From Paramacrobiotus richtersi (lineage: Eukaryota > Tardigrada > Eutardigrada > Parachela > Macrobiotidae), in contig JAQGAU010000275.1 of NCBI GenBank assembly GCA_034698045.1, forward strand, positions 1-32,253: 32,253 nucleotides of DNA. Reading direction: 5' to 3'. The notes below the pieces were generated by a model that saw only the letters and a program-made list of their open reading frames with translations, was not told the origin of the DNA and ran no database searches. A program made the position numbers and the translations under genes. This document shows positions 21,268 through 31,837 of the stretch, piece after piece. The stretch's first letter is position 1. Each line of letters starts with the position of its first letter.

Positions 21268-24200
21268 ATGTCTGCCACAAACAAAGTTTCAGTCGAACGG
21301 TTTCCGAACGATTCCCGATCATGTACGCATGGGCCTGCTGAGGAAGTAGGATGGTTTGGGTGGATCTACGAGCGTACTGTTTCCAGTGAACATCACGGTA
21401 AGAGAAAAAAACATATTTTGCTGAATGAACAGTACATTGTTTAACAACTAAATGTGACGTTTTGTGAGTTATACCTTTCGTAACCACGTATTAACGTTAG
21501 GGCGCAGAAGCTATATACCAGACCCTGAGCGCCAGTTTCTGCGAAAACTGTCCGCTCAGTGGAGCACGGTACAAAACTTGGATTTAGACAGCGCTAGTTC
21601 GTCGGATGGCTACGAGGAGGCATTCGCAGTGGAAGAATGGCACCCGCTTTTCCATATGAGATCATGGATCCAGAAGAATCGAGAGCAGTTTGATAACTAT
21701 GAGTAATTTTCAACATCCACGCTGGATCTTATTGCCGGTTTTAGACCCACCATTATCTAGTAATCCGTTCCTGTTTTAGGCCGAACATTGTATCGGCTGG
21801 TCGTACGCTGCGCTTGTTGCTGGATGCGCCCAATTATGTGAACGACAGAGACAGGAAAACGGTCCAGTATGTCGCTTGTAAGCGGCAGGGAACCATTTAT
21901 CTGACGTGCTCCAGAGTACAAGACAATCAGCCGGAGACAGCTGAATCGGCTCGGTAAGAAGTGTCACTGGTGCACAGAAAGTTAGTCGTCCATGACTCAA
22001 AAATGCACTATAATTTTACGGTAAAATATCCTTTAATTTTATTTAACACGAAGTTCCTATGTTAGGCTGGAGACATTTCAGAAGTTGCTTACACCGGAAG
22101 GTGACAGTAGGAAACTGGAACTGCGAACTTCCAAGTCTACACACTTCTTTTCCGTTTTGGGCCGAACATTCGATAACATCAAAGTACTATACACACAAAA
22201 GATTGACTGCATCGATCCGATGATTGCAGCCAATCCACCGGCCAACTATGTTACGTTGATGCTTGACAAACGCAACCAATCCACTCCTCGGGGAGAACTG
22301 TATTGCCATTGGTAGGTGATAGTCAAGGCACACTGAGTGGTCAGTCTTTAAGACGAACTGTCCACCGGAAATTCGACAAGGTTTTGTTGCCCTATTTTGT
22401 AGAGCAGTCTTTAATCTGTATTATGCTTCCAACAGCTTATTAGTATAAAATTGTGTTTTAAAATGCAAAATTATTATCGTGATCGTGTTCAAGGAGGGCG
22501 CTTTTCCGAACAGAGAATTACCTGCTTACGCATAGCTAATGCTGGGATCGATGCGATGCCGGTGTACATATTTGGGCAATACGTATGATAGCGCGCAGCC
22601 ATTCTAGCTTTCCCCAACGAAGTGCAATGTATGGCCGAAGGGTACTGATAGTTCATGGTACTACCAGTGGTACTGGTAATGGTTCTGGTACTGGTACTGG
22701 TAATGGTTATGGTACTGGTAGTGGTACTGGTAGTGGTACTGGTAGTGGTACTGGTAGTGGTCTTGGTAGTGGTACTGGTAGTGGTGCTGGTAGTGGTACT
22801 GGTTATGGTACTGGTTGTGATACTGGTTATGGACTGTTTCTGGTACTGGTAGTCGTACTGGTAGTGGGTCGCGCCACCAGGCCAAACAGATGAACGGACC
22901 TCTGTCGACCACAATAGTAAATTTGCAATCAAAACTCGGAGAAGCAAGAATAAATCCATGCCGTAACTTTGCCTGTACCCAGGGAAGATTTCGCGAGCAT
23001 AGGCTTCGTTGTAAAACTTGATATTAGGCTGTAAGCAATTTAGCCAAGTGTTCTGTTTGCGGGTCCGCGAGAATCAGACTCGAAAATGGTTTAAACAAGG
23101 GCTGGTTTAAAATTATACTTAGGGTGGGTCTCGAAATCGAAGCGAATCTCGATTCTCGATACAGTACGAAGGCGTGGCTAAACGAAAGATACGGCGCCGT
23201 AGCCACCTCATGAGGTGGCTTCGCGGATCATATCTTCGTTTAGCCACGCCTTGTACCGTATCGAGATTCGCTTCGAATTCAAGACCACCCACCCTAAAAC
23301 CTCCTGAAACGGTAGGTCTATGTTATTTCTTCTTCCGTTTGTGCGCGCAATGACCGGTTGTGGCGCAATGTGGTCAATAACTTTAAACATAGATTCCGAA
23401 ATCAAAATCCTTATTTCCATCCGATTTGCTTGGACAATAGATAAATAAATGCGCAGATATGTGGTGGATATTTTGATGCAATTTTACCCGGAATTTTGCC
23501 GGTAAGGATGACCGGGAAAATACAAAATATTTTTTAAGTGCTCTAAAATTATTTGTAAAATTTCACAAGAATGTTGTCGAATTGTTTTTTACGTCGGGCT
23601 CATCGCCATGCATTTCATGGTGTGTTATCTAAGAAAACTGGACAAAAATCCAGATTTTCATGGCGGAATTTTTGCTTTGAGCCTGTTCACCCTATTGTAC
23701 GACAACCGTTCATTGCGCGCCTAAACGGACAATAAAATAATATAGGTGTATCTTTTTCAGAAAATTTTTTATATGTTCTTAGATAGTAAAAACAGTGTGA
23801 GCAAGCTAGATTCTTATAAACTTGGTTACAGCTTCACGCTCTGGGTGAGCGTGAATGAACTAACCGCGTATAACAAATTACCCTTTGAATTTTCGTGTAT
23901 GATTTTCGCGGATCAGCGTACATGCAAAGAGAATACTTGCTTGCACCTATATTATTAAGCTTTACACTATGCACACGAAATCTTCCATGGGTTAGGCACA
24001 ATAACAAGCGTGGAATTCTTGGTTCTGTGATTTTTATTTTGGTCGACAGGTCCGTTCATGTGTTTGATCAAGTGGTGCGGCCCACTGCCAGTACCAGTAC
24101 CATAACCATTACCAGTACCAGTACCACTACCATAACCAGTACCACTACCAGTACCATAACCATTACCATAACCATTACCAGTACCACTACCATAACCAGT

Positions 24201-25107
24201 ACCACTACCAGTACCATAACCATTACCGTAACCATTACCAGTACCACTACCATAACCAATACCACTACCATTACCATAACCATTACCATTACCATTACCA
24301 GAACCAGTACCAGTACCACTGGTAGTACCATGAACTATAAGCACCCATGGCCGAAACAGTTCCAGGTAGCCATTCTGTTTACTTAACAGACCGCCCGTCG
24401 GTGCTTTCGATGGACACAGGAGACGTTGTTGTATCATTTTGACGGGCCTCGCGCTCCATACACTGAGTGGTGGTGTTGACAATGTTCTTTGTTATATTTT
24501 GATAATTACTAATGATTTTCAATTTAACAGGAGAGAGCAGAATCCCTGTCGAGCTGCATGGGCTAAAACCTTTCTCACTGGCTGTCCACAGGCAATCGTC
24601 GGCCATCAAACTGGCAGCATATTACAGCGGTGTGAGAAGATGCGCAATGAGGATATTCCGGACAAAACAGACGTATGCTCTAAAAGACTCGTAGTCACAC
24701 TTTCCTGCAATGGTTACTTGTTTGCAACGAACTCCTTTTTTTCAGTGCTCAAAACCGCGTTGTAACTCTCACTGGGACAAAAAGCGCAACATCAGCTTTT
24801 TAACGGAGTTTCTGGAAATAGTACAGGACAAGGTCATCGAAAATTATGATTGGTAAGGTGATTGGTGTAACTTATATTTGTTACACTCAATCTCAACTAA
24901 TGTAATTTACAGTAATGTCTTTACAGTGCCGTATACGGGTTTGAAATCGACTTTAGCGGAACAGACCAATTGATAATCCGCATAACCGAGTGGACCGCTG
25001 GGACGCCGAGTTTTGACGAAAACAACATACTTCGCACATGGGGCGGAGCAGATATTTGGAACAATCCGGAACAACAAAACCCCCAACAGAGCCCGAATAA
25101 ACAATAA
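21268..25107 (+). CDS. DXO/Rai1-like protein, copy A, probable pseudoenzyme
   Basis: Seven exons: 21268-21397, 21501-21702, 21780-21953, 22066-22311, 24531-24672, 24746-24852 and 24927-25107; 393 residues. Every join has GT..AG ends and matching phases (1,2,2,2,0,2), the same as copy B. Landmarks of the DXO/Rai1 (Dom3Z) fold are in order: EEVGWFG near the N-terminus, QGTIYLTC, FFSVLGRTFDNIKVLY, CIDP, ANYV, AAWAKTF, QAIVGHQTG and FLEIVQ. That family removes incomplete or non-canonical RNA caps and degrades RNA 5' to 3'. Here the acidic and basic catalytic sites are mostly lost: motif II E is Q174, EhD is K214-I-D216, EhK is T232-L-M234, and the Gln of WAQSF is K263. Activity therefore looks unlikely, while RNA or protein binding is possible. 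Intron 4 (2219 bases) carries a foldback element. Confidence 0.8.
22631..22639 (+). repeat. Left 9-bp target-site duplication
   Basis: ATGGCCGAA sits immediately before the foldback element and recurs exactly at its other end (24347-24355) in direct orientation. The next base on either side differs, so the duplication is exactly nine bases. Confidence 0.85.
22669..22866 (+). repeat. GGTANT hexamer array, left arm
   Basis: About 200 bases of GGTACT alternating with GGTAGT, GGTAAT, GGTTAT and similar. All three frames stay open in parts, producing low-complexity translations (Gly/Thr/Ser, Val/Leu) that are not genes. Confidence 0.95.
23122..23294. mobile_element. 173-bp palindromic MITE nested inside the foldback element
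   Basis: The sequence is an almost complete palindrome centred at about 23210 (AGCCACCTCATGAGGTGGCT, 23201-23220). The ends are GGGTGGG and CCCACCC, with TA on each side (23120-23121 and 23295-23296). Arms share GAAGCGAATCTCGAT and GGCGTGGCTAAACGAA with a few differences. A TA duplication fits a Tc1/mariner-type miniature element, though TA is its own reverse complement and so is weak evidence. It has no coding capacity. Confidence 0.75.
24088..24320 (-). repeat. Hexamer array, right arm, with 60-bp higher-order repeat
   Basis: The array reads ACCANTACC on the plus strand, opposite to the left arm. 24121-24180 and 24181-24240 differ at one base, and 24241-24300 is a third, more diverged copy, so the hexamers are organised in a 60-bp unit. 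The left arm lacks this organisation. Confidence 0.95.
24347..24355 (+). repeat. Right 9-bp target-site duplication
   Basis: ATGGCCGAA follows the last base of the foldback element and is identical to 22631-22639. Confidence 0.85.
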
Positions 25108-27444
25108 ACCAACAAACGATTTAAAATGACTTTTAGAAACGCCAAGTTCGTCTATGTGAAAAATTAAGGTGATTTACGTCCGTTAAAAATTTTGCTCTTT
25201 GTGGCCTTATATACAGTAACTTGTTGCCTTACCATTTCCTATTGTCTAGGAGTTGCACTCATATCGATATGTTTCAGTTGCACCATCATGTCCGAAACAG
25301 AAATATTTACTGCGAATTTTCCGACTGTTTTGTCTGTAATTGCAAATGTAATGAAAAATCATGGGCCTAAACAATTCACTGTGGGATTCAATACAGATGA
25401 ATAGCGTTTTCACATGTCCTTTTATAAGAACTTTCGAAAATGTACTAAAACGAAGGAGGTTAACTTTTGTAGATACATTTATACTTAGGTACACTTGATT
25501 TATGGTGGTTGTACTGTTTATGTGAGTTATCGAATAATACAATTGTAACCAAGGGATTTTAGTAAAATCGAGCGTTTTCTTCGAACACGGTAGCGGGAAC
25601 GCGCTGCGGAAGCCTTCGGAACGGCTTCAAAAACAATCTCTGAACAACAACAACTTTTTTTGCTGCTGCCAGCTTGTTTTACTATTATAAGGCTTCTTCT
25701 AATCGGCACGTTTTGCATAACAAATCCGTCACGAACGACTGAAGGAGTGAAATCCTACATATTAATATAACACTCTTTTTGTATCCGTAAACAGGTTGTA
25801 TTACATATTCGACCGGAGTGAAGCGAAGGTCTTCTACACTCACAAGAGAGCTTTTTTGGGGTGCAAATTCAGAAAATTTCAAAACTTTATATGTGGACAC
25901 AGGGCAACCAACTGAACATTAAAAAAATAGTTTTGGCTGCTGGGAAGCAGTTGGGCCTCTGGGGGGCAACTCTCGTAGACAATGTATGCTATCGTAATAC
26001 TATAGGCAATGCATGGCATTGCATGCTGGGCAACCATATTGCTTGCCGGCTTCGATTCCGTTTAACCAGATACCGTTTAGCTGACCATATACAATAAATA
26101 AATTAAAGATTAAACAATCAAAAATTAATAAATGGCAAGCTAAGCGGTTCATGGGCAAAAATGACTGAAACTGGCTATGCCGTCTGGCTGCACAGTGCAC
26201 ATAGTGTATAGCATACATTGTCTACGAGAACTAGCCCCAAGGGGCCCACCTGCTTCCCAGCAGGCAATATTAATTTTTTCATGTTTATTGGGTCGGTTTA
26301 TGTCAGTTTGCAAGCTTTGAGATTTTTCTGAATTTGGGGCCCAAAAAAGCTCCCTTGTCAGCTCCAACGCACTTTTTTCTGCGTTTCCTTTCGGCCACGA
26401 TAACTCTTTTCGAAATAGTCAGATTTGCGTGAAATTTGGCCAGCAGGTTCTTCAATACGAGTTCTGGAGCCTTATTGTTTTTGAGCCATAGTTTTTCAAA
26501 AATAACAAGGTTATTACGGTTATGGATGTACCGCTAATATCAGACGATACTGGCTAGAGCGGATAGCCCCTTGCGCAATCGAAGACAATCAAAGCCGGAT
26601 CGTTCACAGCCCGATGCTTTTACCGCTCCGGTCTTCATCGCCAGCATCAGCGGAGAGCGATTACCTAGTATTACAGTAGTACACAGTTCACTGCAAAACG
26701 CTGAAAGCAGACATCAGCAAACAATCCAGAAAACGAACAGGACAGTGTTAACAGCGCATCATTCTTGCTAAGGTTTCCTACCCTCTTCGATCGCATTACA
26801 GAGCAGGTTTCGTACAACACCGGTTGCTTCTACAGTCAGTTTTGTCTGCAGACGAAGACCAAGACTAAGGGTCATTGTCCTACATACATTATCCCTTAGC
26901 TTCATCCCAAACAAACACCCATTCACAGCTTCACTGAAACTGCCGTAAAATTTGCTCACGATTTTGTGTCGTGACCACGAGAAAATGAGGACAAACAAAC
27001 GATAGCGTACGCCTATGAACACGACAAAATGTCGACCATGTATGAATGCAGCCGGTTAGAAACTACGGCTGCCAACTCTTTACCTGGGTGATGCAAAAGG
27101 AGATCAAAAGCGAATCTTTTCGGAGGCCTTGTGACAGACCGAGATGAACAAAATTAATTAATAAATGGCTTTACAGTACTACCAGTTCGTTGACATCCAG
27201 TCGATGATATGTGATGACCGATCAATGATCACTATATCTAGGAGTTGGTCTGCAGCCGCTGCTATAAACATGAGAATGACAAAAGTTGCATATAGTGAGA
27301 ATATGATAACCGTACGAAAGCTGGTCACAGTGACTCGAATTATCAGTCTGGCTCGTTGTGTATCTATCGCATTTTAGGATAACCTTGCGTTGTCAGCACT
27401 GACATTACCATGCAATAGCCAAATGCGCAGATCTGTACTTCGTA
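25108..27444. other. Spacer between DXO-like copies A and B
   Basis: No gene is seen. The first 200 bases after the copy A stop resemble those after the copy B stop (29229-29440), so the duplication extends past the genes. Counterparts of the upstream blocks lie at 25730-25773, 27010-27100 and 27165-27440. An inverted-repeat element occupies 25841-26358. AATAAA overlaps the copy A stop region (25096-25108) and may serve as its polyadenylation signal. Confidence 0.5.
25841..26358. mobile_element. Inverted-repeat (MITE-like) element, about 520 bp
   Basis: 25841 to about 25993 pairs with the complement of about 26212-26358. Shared stretches include GAGCTTTTTTGGG, AAATTCAGAAAA, TGCTGGGAAGCAG and, at the inner edge, TCTCGTAGACAATGTATGC. 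The centre is AT-rich. No clear target-site duplication was found, so the outer limits are approximate. No frame encodes a transposase. Confidence 0.65.
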
Positions 27445-27452
27445 TTTATAAG
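27445..27452 (+). promoter_or_regulatory. TATA box of second DXO-like gene
   Basis: TTTATAAG, the same octamer and nearly the same distance from the ATG (59 bases) as in copy A. The third copy has only a degenerate GATAAAT near 31650 at this position. Confidence 0.55.
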
Positions 27453-27503
27453 TCACTAGCACGTGTTTACCGTGTATATTCCAGAAGTTGTACTGTAAAG
27501 AAA

Positions 27504-29228
27504 ATGTCGACCATAAACGTAGTTTCAGTCGAACGATATCCGGAAGTTTTCCAACCTTGTGCGCATGGGCCTGCTGAGGAAGTTGGATGGTTCGGGTTGG
27601 TCAATGAGGATGGTAGTGCCAGCGAAGATCACCGTAAGCGAAGAGTACGATGCTTTTTAAAATGCATCAATATCTTATTCAGTTACTTGATGTTTTCTTT
27701 TAGACTGCGATGTTTACCTTTTCGTTATTTAGGGAGCATACACACCATACCAGACCTTGAGCGACAGTCTCTGCGAATATTGTCCGATAAATGGAGCATG
27801 GTACGAAATCTGGATTTGGACAGCATTAGTTCGCCCAGTCACAATGACGCAGCCTTTACTGTGGGGGAATGGCGACCTCTTTTCCATATGAGATCGTGGA
27901 TCCAGAACAATCGGAAAGAATTCGATAAATTTGAGTAAGCAACTACATCTTTGAAAGCCATTTGTTCTGTCAAAGTGCCGTGAAATTTTAACAACGTGCT
28001 CTTTTTTTTGTAGAGCAAACATTGTATCGAGCGCTCGGACGCTGCGATTGTTGCTGGATGCGCCTAACTTCGTGCATAACAGAAGCAAGAACTCGTACCA
28101 GTACGTCGCTTGCAAGCGCCAGGGAACCATTTACCTGACATGTTCCAAAATAGAAAACAAGCTAGATAACCAGCCGGCGATAGCTGAATCTGCTCGGTAA
28201 GAAATGTCACTGGCGGTTGATCATGTATACTATGTATCAGTTCAACACTGAAGAGTGAATAATCGTTCCTGTAGCTTTAAGGTAAAGTTTAACACTGAAA
28301 TACTTTGCGTTTTCTCTCAGGCTGGCTAAATTTGAGAGGCTGCTAACAACGGACAGCGATGACTGTAATCCGGAACTTCAGACGTCCAACCTAACTTACT
28401 TCTTTTCCGTTTTGGGTCGAACTTTCGATAATATCAAGGTGTTATACACACAGAAGATTGACTGCATGGATCCGACTAATGCCAGCCCACCGGCAAACTA
28501 TGTCAAGCTGCTTCTTGCTAAACCAAACCGATGCATCCCTTCGAACTTGCCATTCTGCCCATGGTAGGTGCCAAATATTGCAGACGAGTGTAATGATGTG
28601 GCAATCGTACAAACTAGATTATTTGGTGGGTGCGATATTATTCGGGAATAATAAACGAGTGTGCTTAACAGGAGCGAGCAGAACTCCAATCGAGCTGCAT
28701 GGGCAAAAAGCTTTATCAACGGCTGCTCACAGGCAGTTGTGGGTTTCCGAGACGGCGGTATAGTAGAACGGTGCAGCCTGGTGCAGGCTAAAGACATTCC
28801 GGACAAAACCAACGTATACTACTCTCAAACTTATACTTTGCTAAATCGGTTACCTTATTGACCGTGCTGTCTTGTAGTGCTCGAAGCCGCGTTGTTACCG
28901 ACACTGGAACAAGGAGCGCAATATCAGTTTCTTAAAGCAGTTTCTAGAGCTCGTGCAGCGCACGGTGGAAGAAAATTATGATAGGTCAGGGTGTGCAAAA
29001 CGTCTTTTCTAACGCTCCATGCGAATAATGCTGTGAATTTGCAGTGCCGTATATGGGTTTGAAATCGACCACAGCAGGGACGACACAGTGACAATTCGCA
29101 CAAGGGAATGGAGGGCTGGATCGAGCAATTTTGATGAAAATAATATACTTCGCTTGTGGGGTGGAGAAGATGCCTGGAACAACAGAGGGCAGCAAGCTGC
29201 CAATATCAGCTCCAAGGCGGAGCGATAA
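27504..29228 (+). CDS. DXO/Rai1-like protein, copy B, probable pseudoenzyme
   Basis: Seven exons: 27504-27633, 27733-27934, 28014-28196, 28321-28563, 28672-28813, 28878-28984 and 29045-29228; 396 residues ending in TAA. Exons 1, 2, 5 and 6 have exactly the same length as in copy A, and all phases agree. Fold landmarks match the DXO/Rai1 family: EEVGWFG, QGTIYLTC, KFE (E177, retained), VLGRTFDNIKVLY, CMDP, ANYV, AAWAKSF, QAVVGFRDGG and FLELVQ. Of the catalytic set, EhD reads K217-I-D219, EhK reads K234-L-L236 and the Gln of WAQSF is K265, so only the motif II Glu and the motif III Asp remain. The fold should form but cap hydrolysis or exonuclease activity is doubtful. No signal peptide or TM segment, so cytosolic or nuclear. 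Confidence 0.85.
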
Positions 29229-31707
29229 ACCTTCAAAGGGTTTCAAGTGACGTTAAGGAGTACTGTACAATGTGCTACGTGGAAAATATAGATGATTTGT
29301 TACCGTTATGAGTTTCATTCTCTCGTGACCTATGCACACTGACTTGTTTGCTGGTCACCGTGGTCTATCTAGCAGGCGGGCTCGTACTAACGTTCATATT
29401 TCAGCTCCAACATAAAGTCCAAAACGGCAATCGTCTGCTGCGGTGTTGCCGACTGTGTAGTTTATAGTACCACATATGTACAATCAATTGTACTACTGTA
29501 GTAGCAGGTTTTATTGTCATCCAGCCACCAGGTTGACCTGCTTTCAGCCAGGCCACTTTCAAGTAGAAAAGGCAAAATCAAATAAAAACAAAGCAGAGGA
29601 AATTACCATTTCCTACACACTGCTTGCGAAAGAACGGCTAATTTCTAGAAATTTGTCACTAAAACGAAACGACAATTTGGTTTTTGCTGAGACCTGGACC
29701 CATGGAATCCACTCAAGCGCATTTTTAAAAACATTTGAAGAGGTATAGTCTTGTTCATCCAGCTTACAGGCATTCAATAGTTGGACCATGTCTGGAACAA
29801 AAGCTGCAAATATCATTGGTATGAACTGGTTCTGTGAACTAACAATAGTTTTCAGTTAAAGGTAATGGATTTAATACGAAAATGGTCGCTGGAACCGGGG
29901 ACGTGTTACTGAAATCTTTGGAACACATTCGAAAACACTTTCGGATGTACATTCGGATACCGTGAAGCCAGGCTCTGCGACCGTCGCGCAATCAAACTCT
30001 ATATGCGTAGCTATCCGAACCCAAGTCAATTCAAGGAACTATTATTTTGCTAAACGTAAATTAAGATTTTGTAAGCGTCTGTAGCTTTTCCTTTCCCCGA
30101 ACTGCATTGCAAATCTTTTCGAAGGATTATAATTTTTTAATATGTTTTATCAGGTCTTTATAATAAAACTCAAGTCATCAAAGAGCCGCTTTTCTGAACA
30201 TGAGAAGCCATGCGCGAGTGCAGCATCAGTCACAACCTTCCCATTGTCCTCCGAGTTGCACTTGATAAAATCTATAATGATAAGGTCATCGTTAGTGCAG
30301 ATTTATTCGGCACGGACCCGGGCACGAGCGAGTGAAACCTTTCACGTTATAACAGAAGTAATTCGATTACGACAGCGTAATCAAGTCGCAAATTGACTCG
30401 CAATCAAGAGTCGCGTTACATAGTTGTTTTAATATGCAATAACATGCCACATAACAGAACGTTTTGTGCGCTGTTTCGTTTTTAGTAGTAAAATCGGTAA
30501 ACATTAAAAAGTGAACTTCATGGGTGCGTGGTTTCGCCTTGCGCCTACTCATTCTCAAGTATGCAAAATTCGTCTAACAGGGAACACCGTCAAAGTGCCC
30601 ATCTGGTTAGATATGCAATCCCGTTTACAGAAGATTTGTTCCGGTTTCTCTGAACCAAGAATATGGATATTAAAGCAAGACTGGCAAATAAAGGAGCGTC
30701 ATTATCTTACATACGCCGTGCCGTGTCCATATCTTATCAGATAATTCAAAACTGTCCTGAATAAGTTTAAAATACGATAATGATTCTATGTCGCGACCTC
30801 GAAACAAATCTGGATCCACGAAAGGCACGGCAGCGCATGTTTATCAATACACCAGAATGCCGCATAAACAGTACAGCTGGTTTGGAAAATAAGACTTATC
30901 TGACTGTGGAGTCCCATTGTGGTTGTGTAGACGTTCTAAAGTACAAAGCGGTAGATCTACATAGTGCATTGTTTTTGTTGGTGCAGAACGAGATAAGTGA
31001 TCCAGTAAATGGGTTTACTATCAGTTTGTTGCCACCCATTCGACCGTGTATGTGGTGACCTACAGATGATTATAGTATCAGAACGTTCGTCTGCAGCAGC
31101 CATTGAAACAAGAAAATGCTAATGTTGCATATATTTGCGTTCGTGATATCACTGTTAACCAGAAGCTAGCAAGTAACAAGTGACTATTTTTGGCCCGGAG
31201 TTACGAATAAATACGCGTTTCCTATCAATATGATTTACTAATGTGGTAAGCATTGAGCGGGTTTTTATTCTATATGTACTAAACTTAAAAGGTGAAAAGT
31301 TTTGAATTTTCATTGAAGCAAGGATTAGCAGGATTACGATCTTGACCCGATCCTCGTAGGACGCTGTGTCAGACCAACATCAATAATTTAAAAATTCATA
31401 ACTTTTCACCGTTTAAGTTTGGTATACAATAAAAAATTGCCCAGTGACATATTTAACAGATTGTGTTGATATAAAACGCGTATTTATTCCGTATTCGTAA
31501 CTCCGGGCAAAAAAGGCTTACTTGTAAGGTCTGTCACCGGTGCACCCGAATAAAATTGCTTACACAGACTCAAACCATTAACTTGACTTTCAAGCTAACA
31601 GCTATCCAGCTTTGACCACATATCAACAGCCAAATACGTATGTAGATTGATAAATGGCTGCATATGTGCTTACTGTGTTTATTCCAGACGCCATCCTTCG
31701 AAGAGGA
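29229..31707. other. Spacer between DXO-like copies B and D
   Basis: No gene is supported; open frames at 29476-29748 and 30511-30744 have no recognisable features. Duplicated upstream blocks lie at 30323-30354, 30812-30900 and about 31056-31176. The last is split from its continuation at 31525 by an inserted element (31177-31524). Confidence 0.5.
31177..31524. mobile_element. 348-bp MITE with TAA target-site duplication
   Basis: The ends are CAAGTGACTATTTTTGG and, on the complement, CAAGTAAGCCTTTTTTG, each followed by CCCGGAGTTACGAAT and ACGCGTTT. A second inner pair is 31278-31310 with 31391-31424 (AAACTTAAAAGGTGAAAAGT and its near complement). TAA flanks both sides (31174-31176 and 31525-31527), as for PIF/Harbinger-type elements. 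The flanking DNA matches a continuous stretch upstream of DXO-like copy B, which acts as an approximate empty site. Confidence 0.75.
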
Positions 31708-31837
31708 ATGTCCACCACAATTACAGTTTCGGTAGAGCGATATCCGGAGGTTCTCCAGTCTTGTACTCATGGGCCTGCTGAGGAGGTTGGGTGGTTTGGA
31801 TTGATCACCGAGGACGTCTTTGCCAGCGAAAATCACC
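31708..31837 (+). CDS. DXO/Rai1-like protein, copy D, exon 1 only (cut by window end)
   Basis: ATG followed by 43 codons plus one base, ending CAC C before a GTAATG donor. Length (130 bases) and phase equal exon 1 of copies A and B. The peptide is very close to copy B (VSVERYPEVLQ, HGPAEEVGWFG, FASENH). No exon 2 match is found in the remaining 416 bases of the window, whereas copies A and B have it within about 105 bases. Intron 1 is therefore longer here, or the copy is truncated. Confidence 0.75.

Larger units (their letters stand above)
22640..24346. mobile_element. Non-autonomous foldback-type DNA transposon with satellite-bearing TIRs
   Basis: The element is 1707 bp. Left arm, 22640 to about 22915; right arm, about 24035 to 24346. 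The tips are GGGTACTGATAGTTCATGG and, on the complement, GGGTGCTTATAGTTCATGG (two differences), followed by a shared GGTACTACCAGTGG. Most of each arm is GGTANT hexamers. The inner arm ends also pair (around GTCGAC and AACGGACC). The flanking direct repeat is ATGGCCGAA. Long TIRs built of short tandem repeats together with a 9-bp duplication are the hallmarks of Foldback elements and of MULE-type transposons. No transposase frame is present. It lies in intron 4 of DXO-like copy A; copy B has only 108 bases there. Confidence 0.85.

Noticed and set aside
22489..22959. Long open frames through the left hexamer array on both strands
   Set aside because: They are produced by the GGTANT repeat, which lacks stops; they are low-complexity and lie in an intron within a transposon arm.
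22669..24320. CRISPR-like array
   Set aside because: The repeats are contiguous hexamers without unique spacers, in a eukaryotic intron; they form transposon arms.
23895..24482. Thr/Ile/Ser-rich and Gly/Thr-rich frames through the right hexamer array
   Set aside because: The same cause: repeat translation on both strands, with no start context or domain.
22312..24530. DXO-like copy A as two separate genes or a broken gene
   Set aside because: The exons on both sides of the large intron join in phase exactly as in copy B, so the transposon lies in an intron of one gene.
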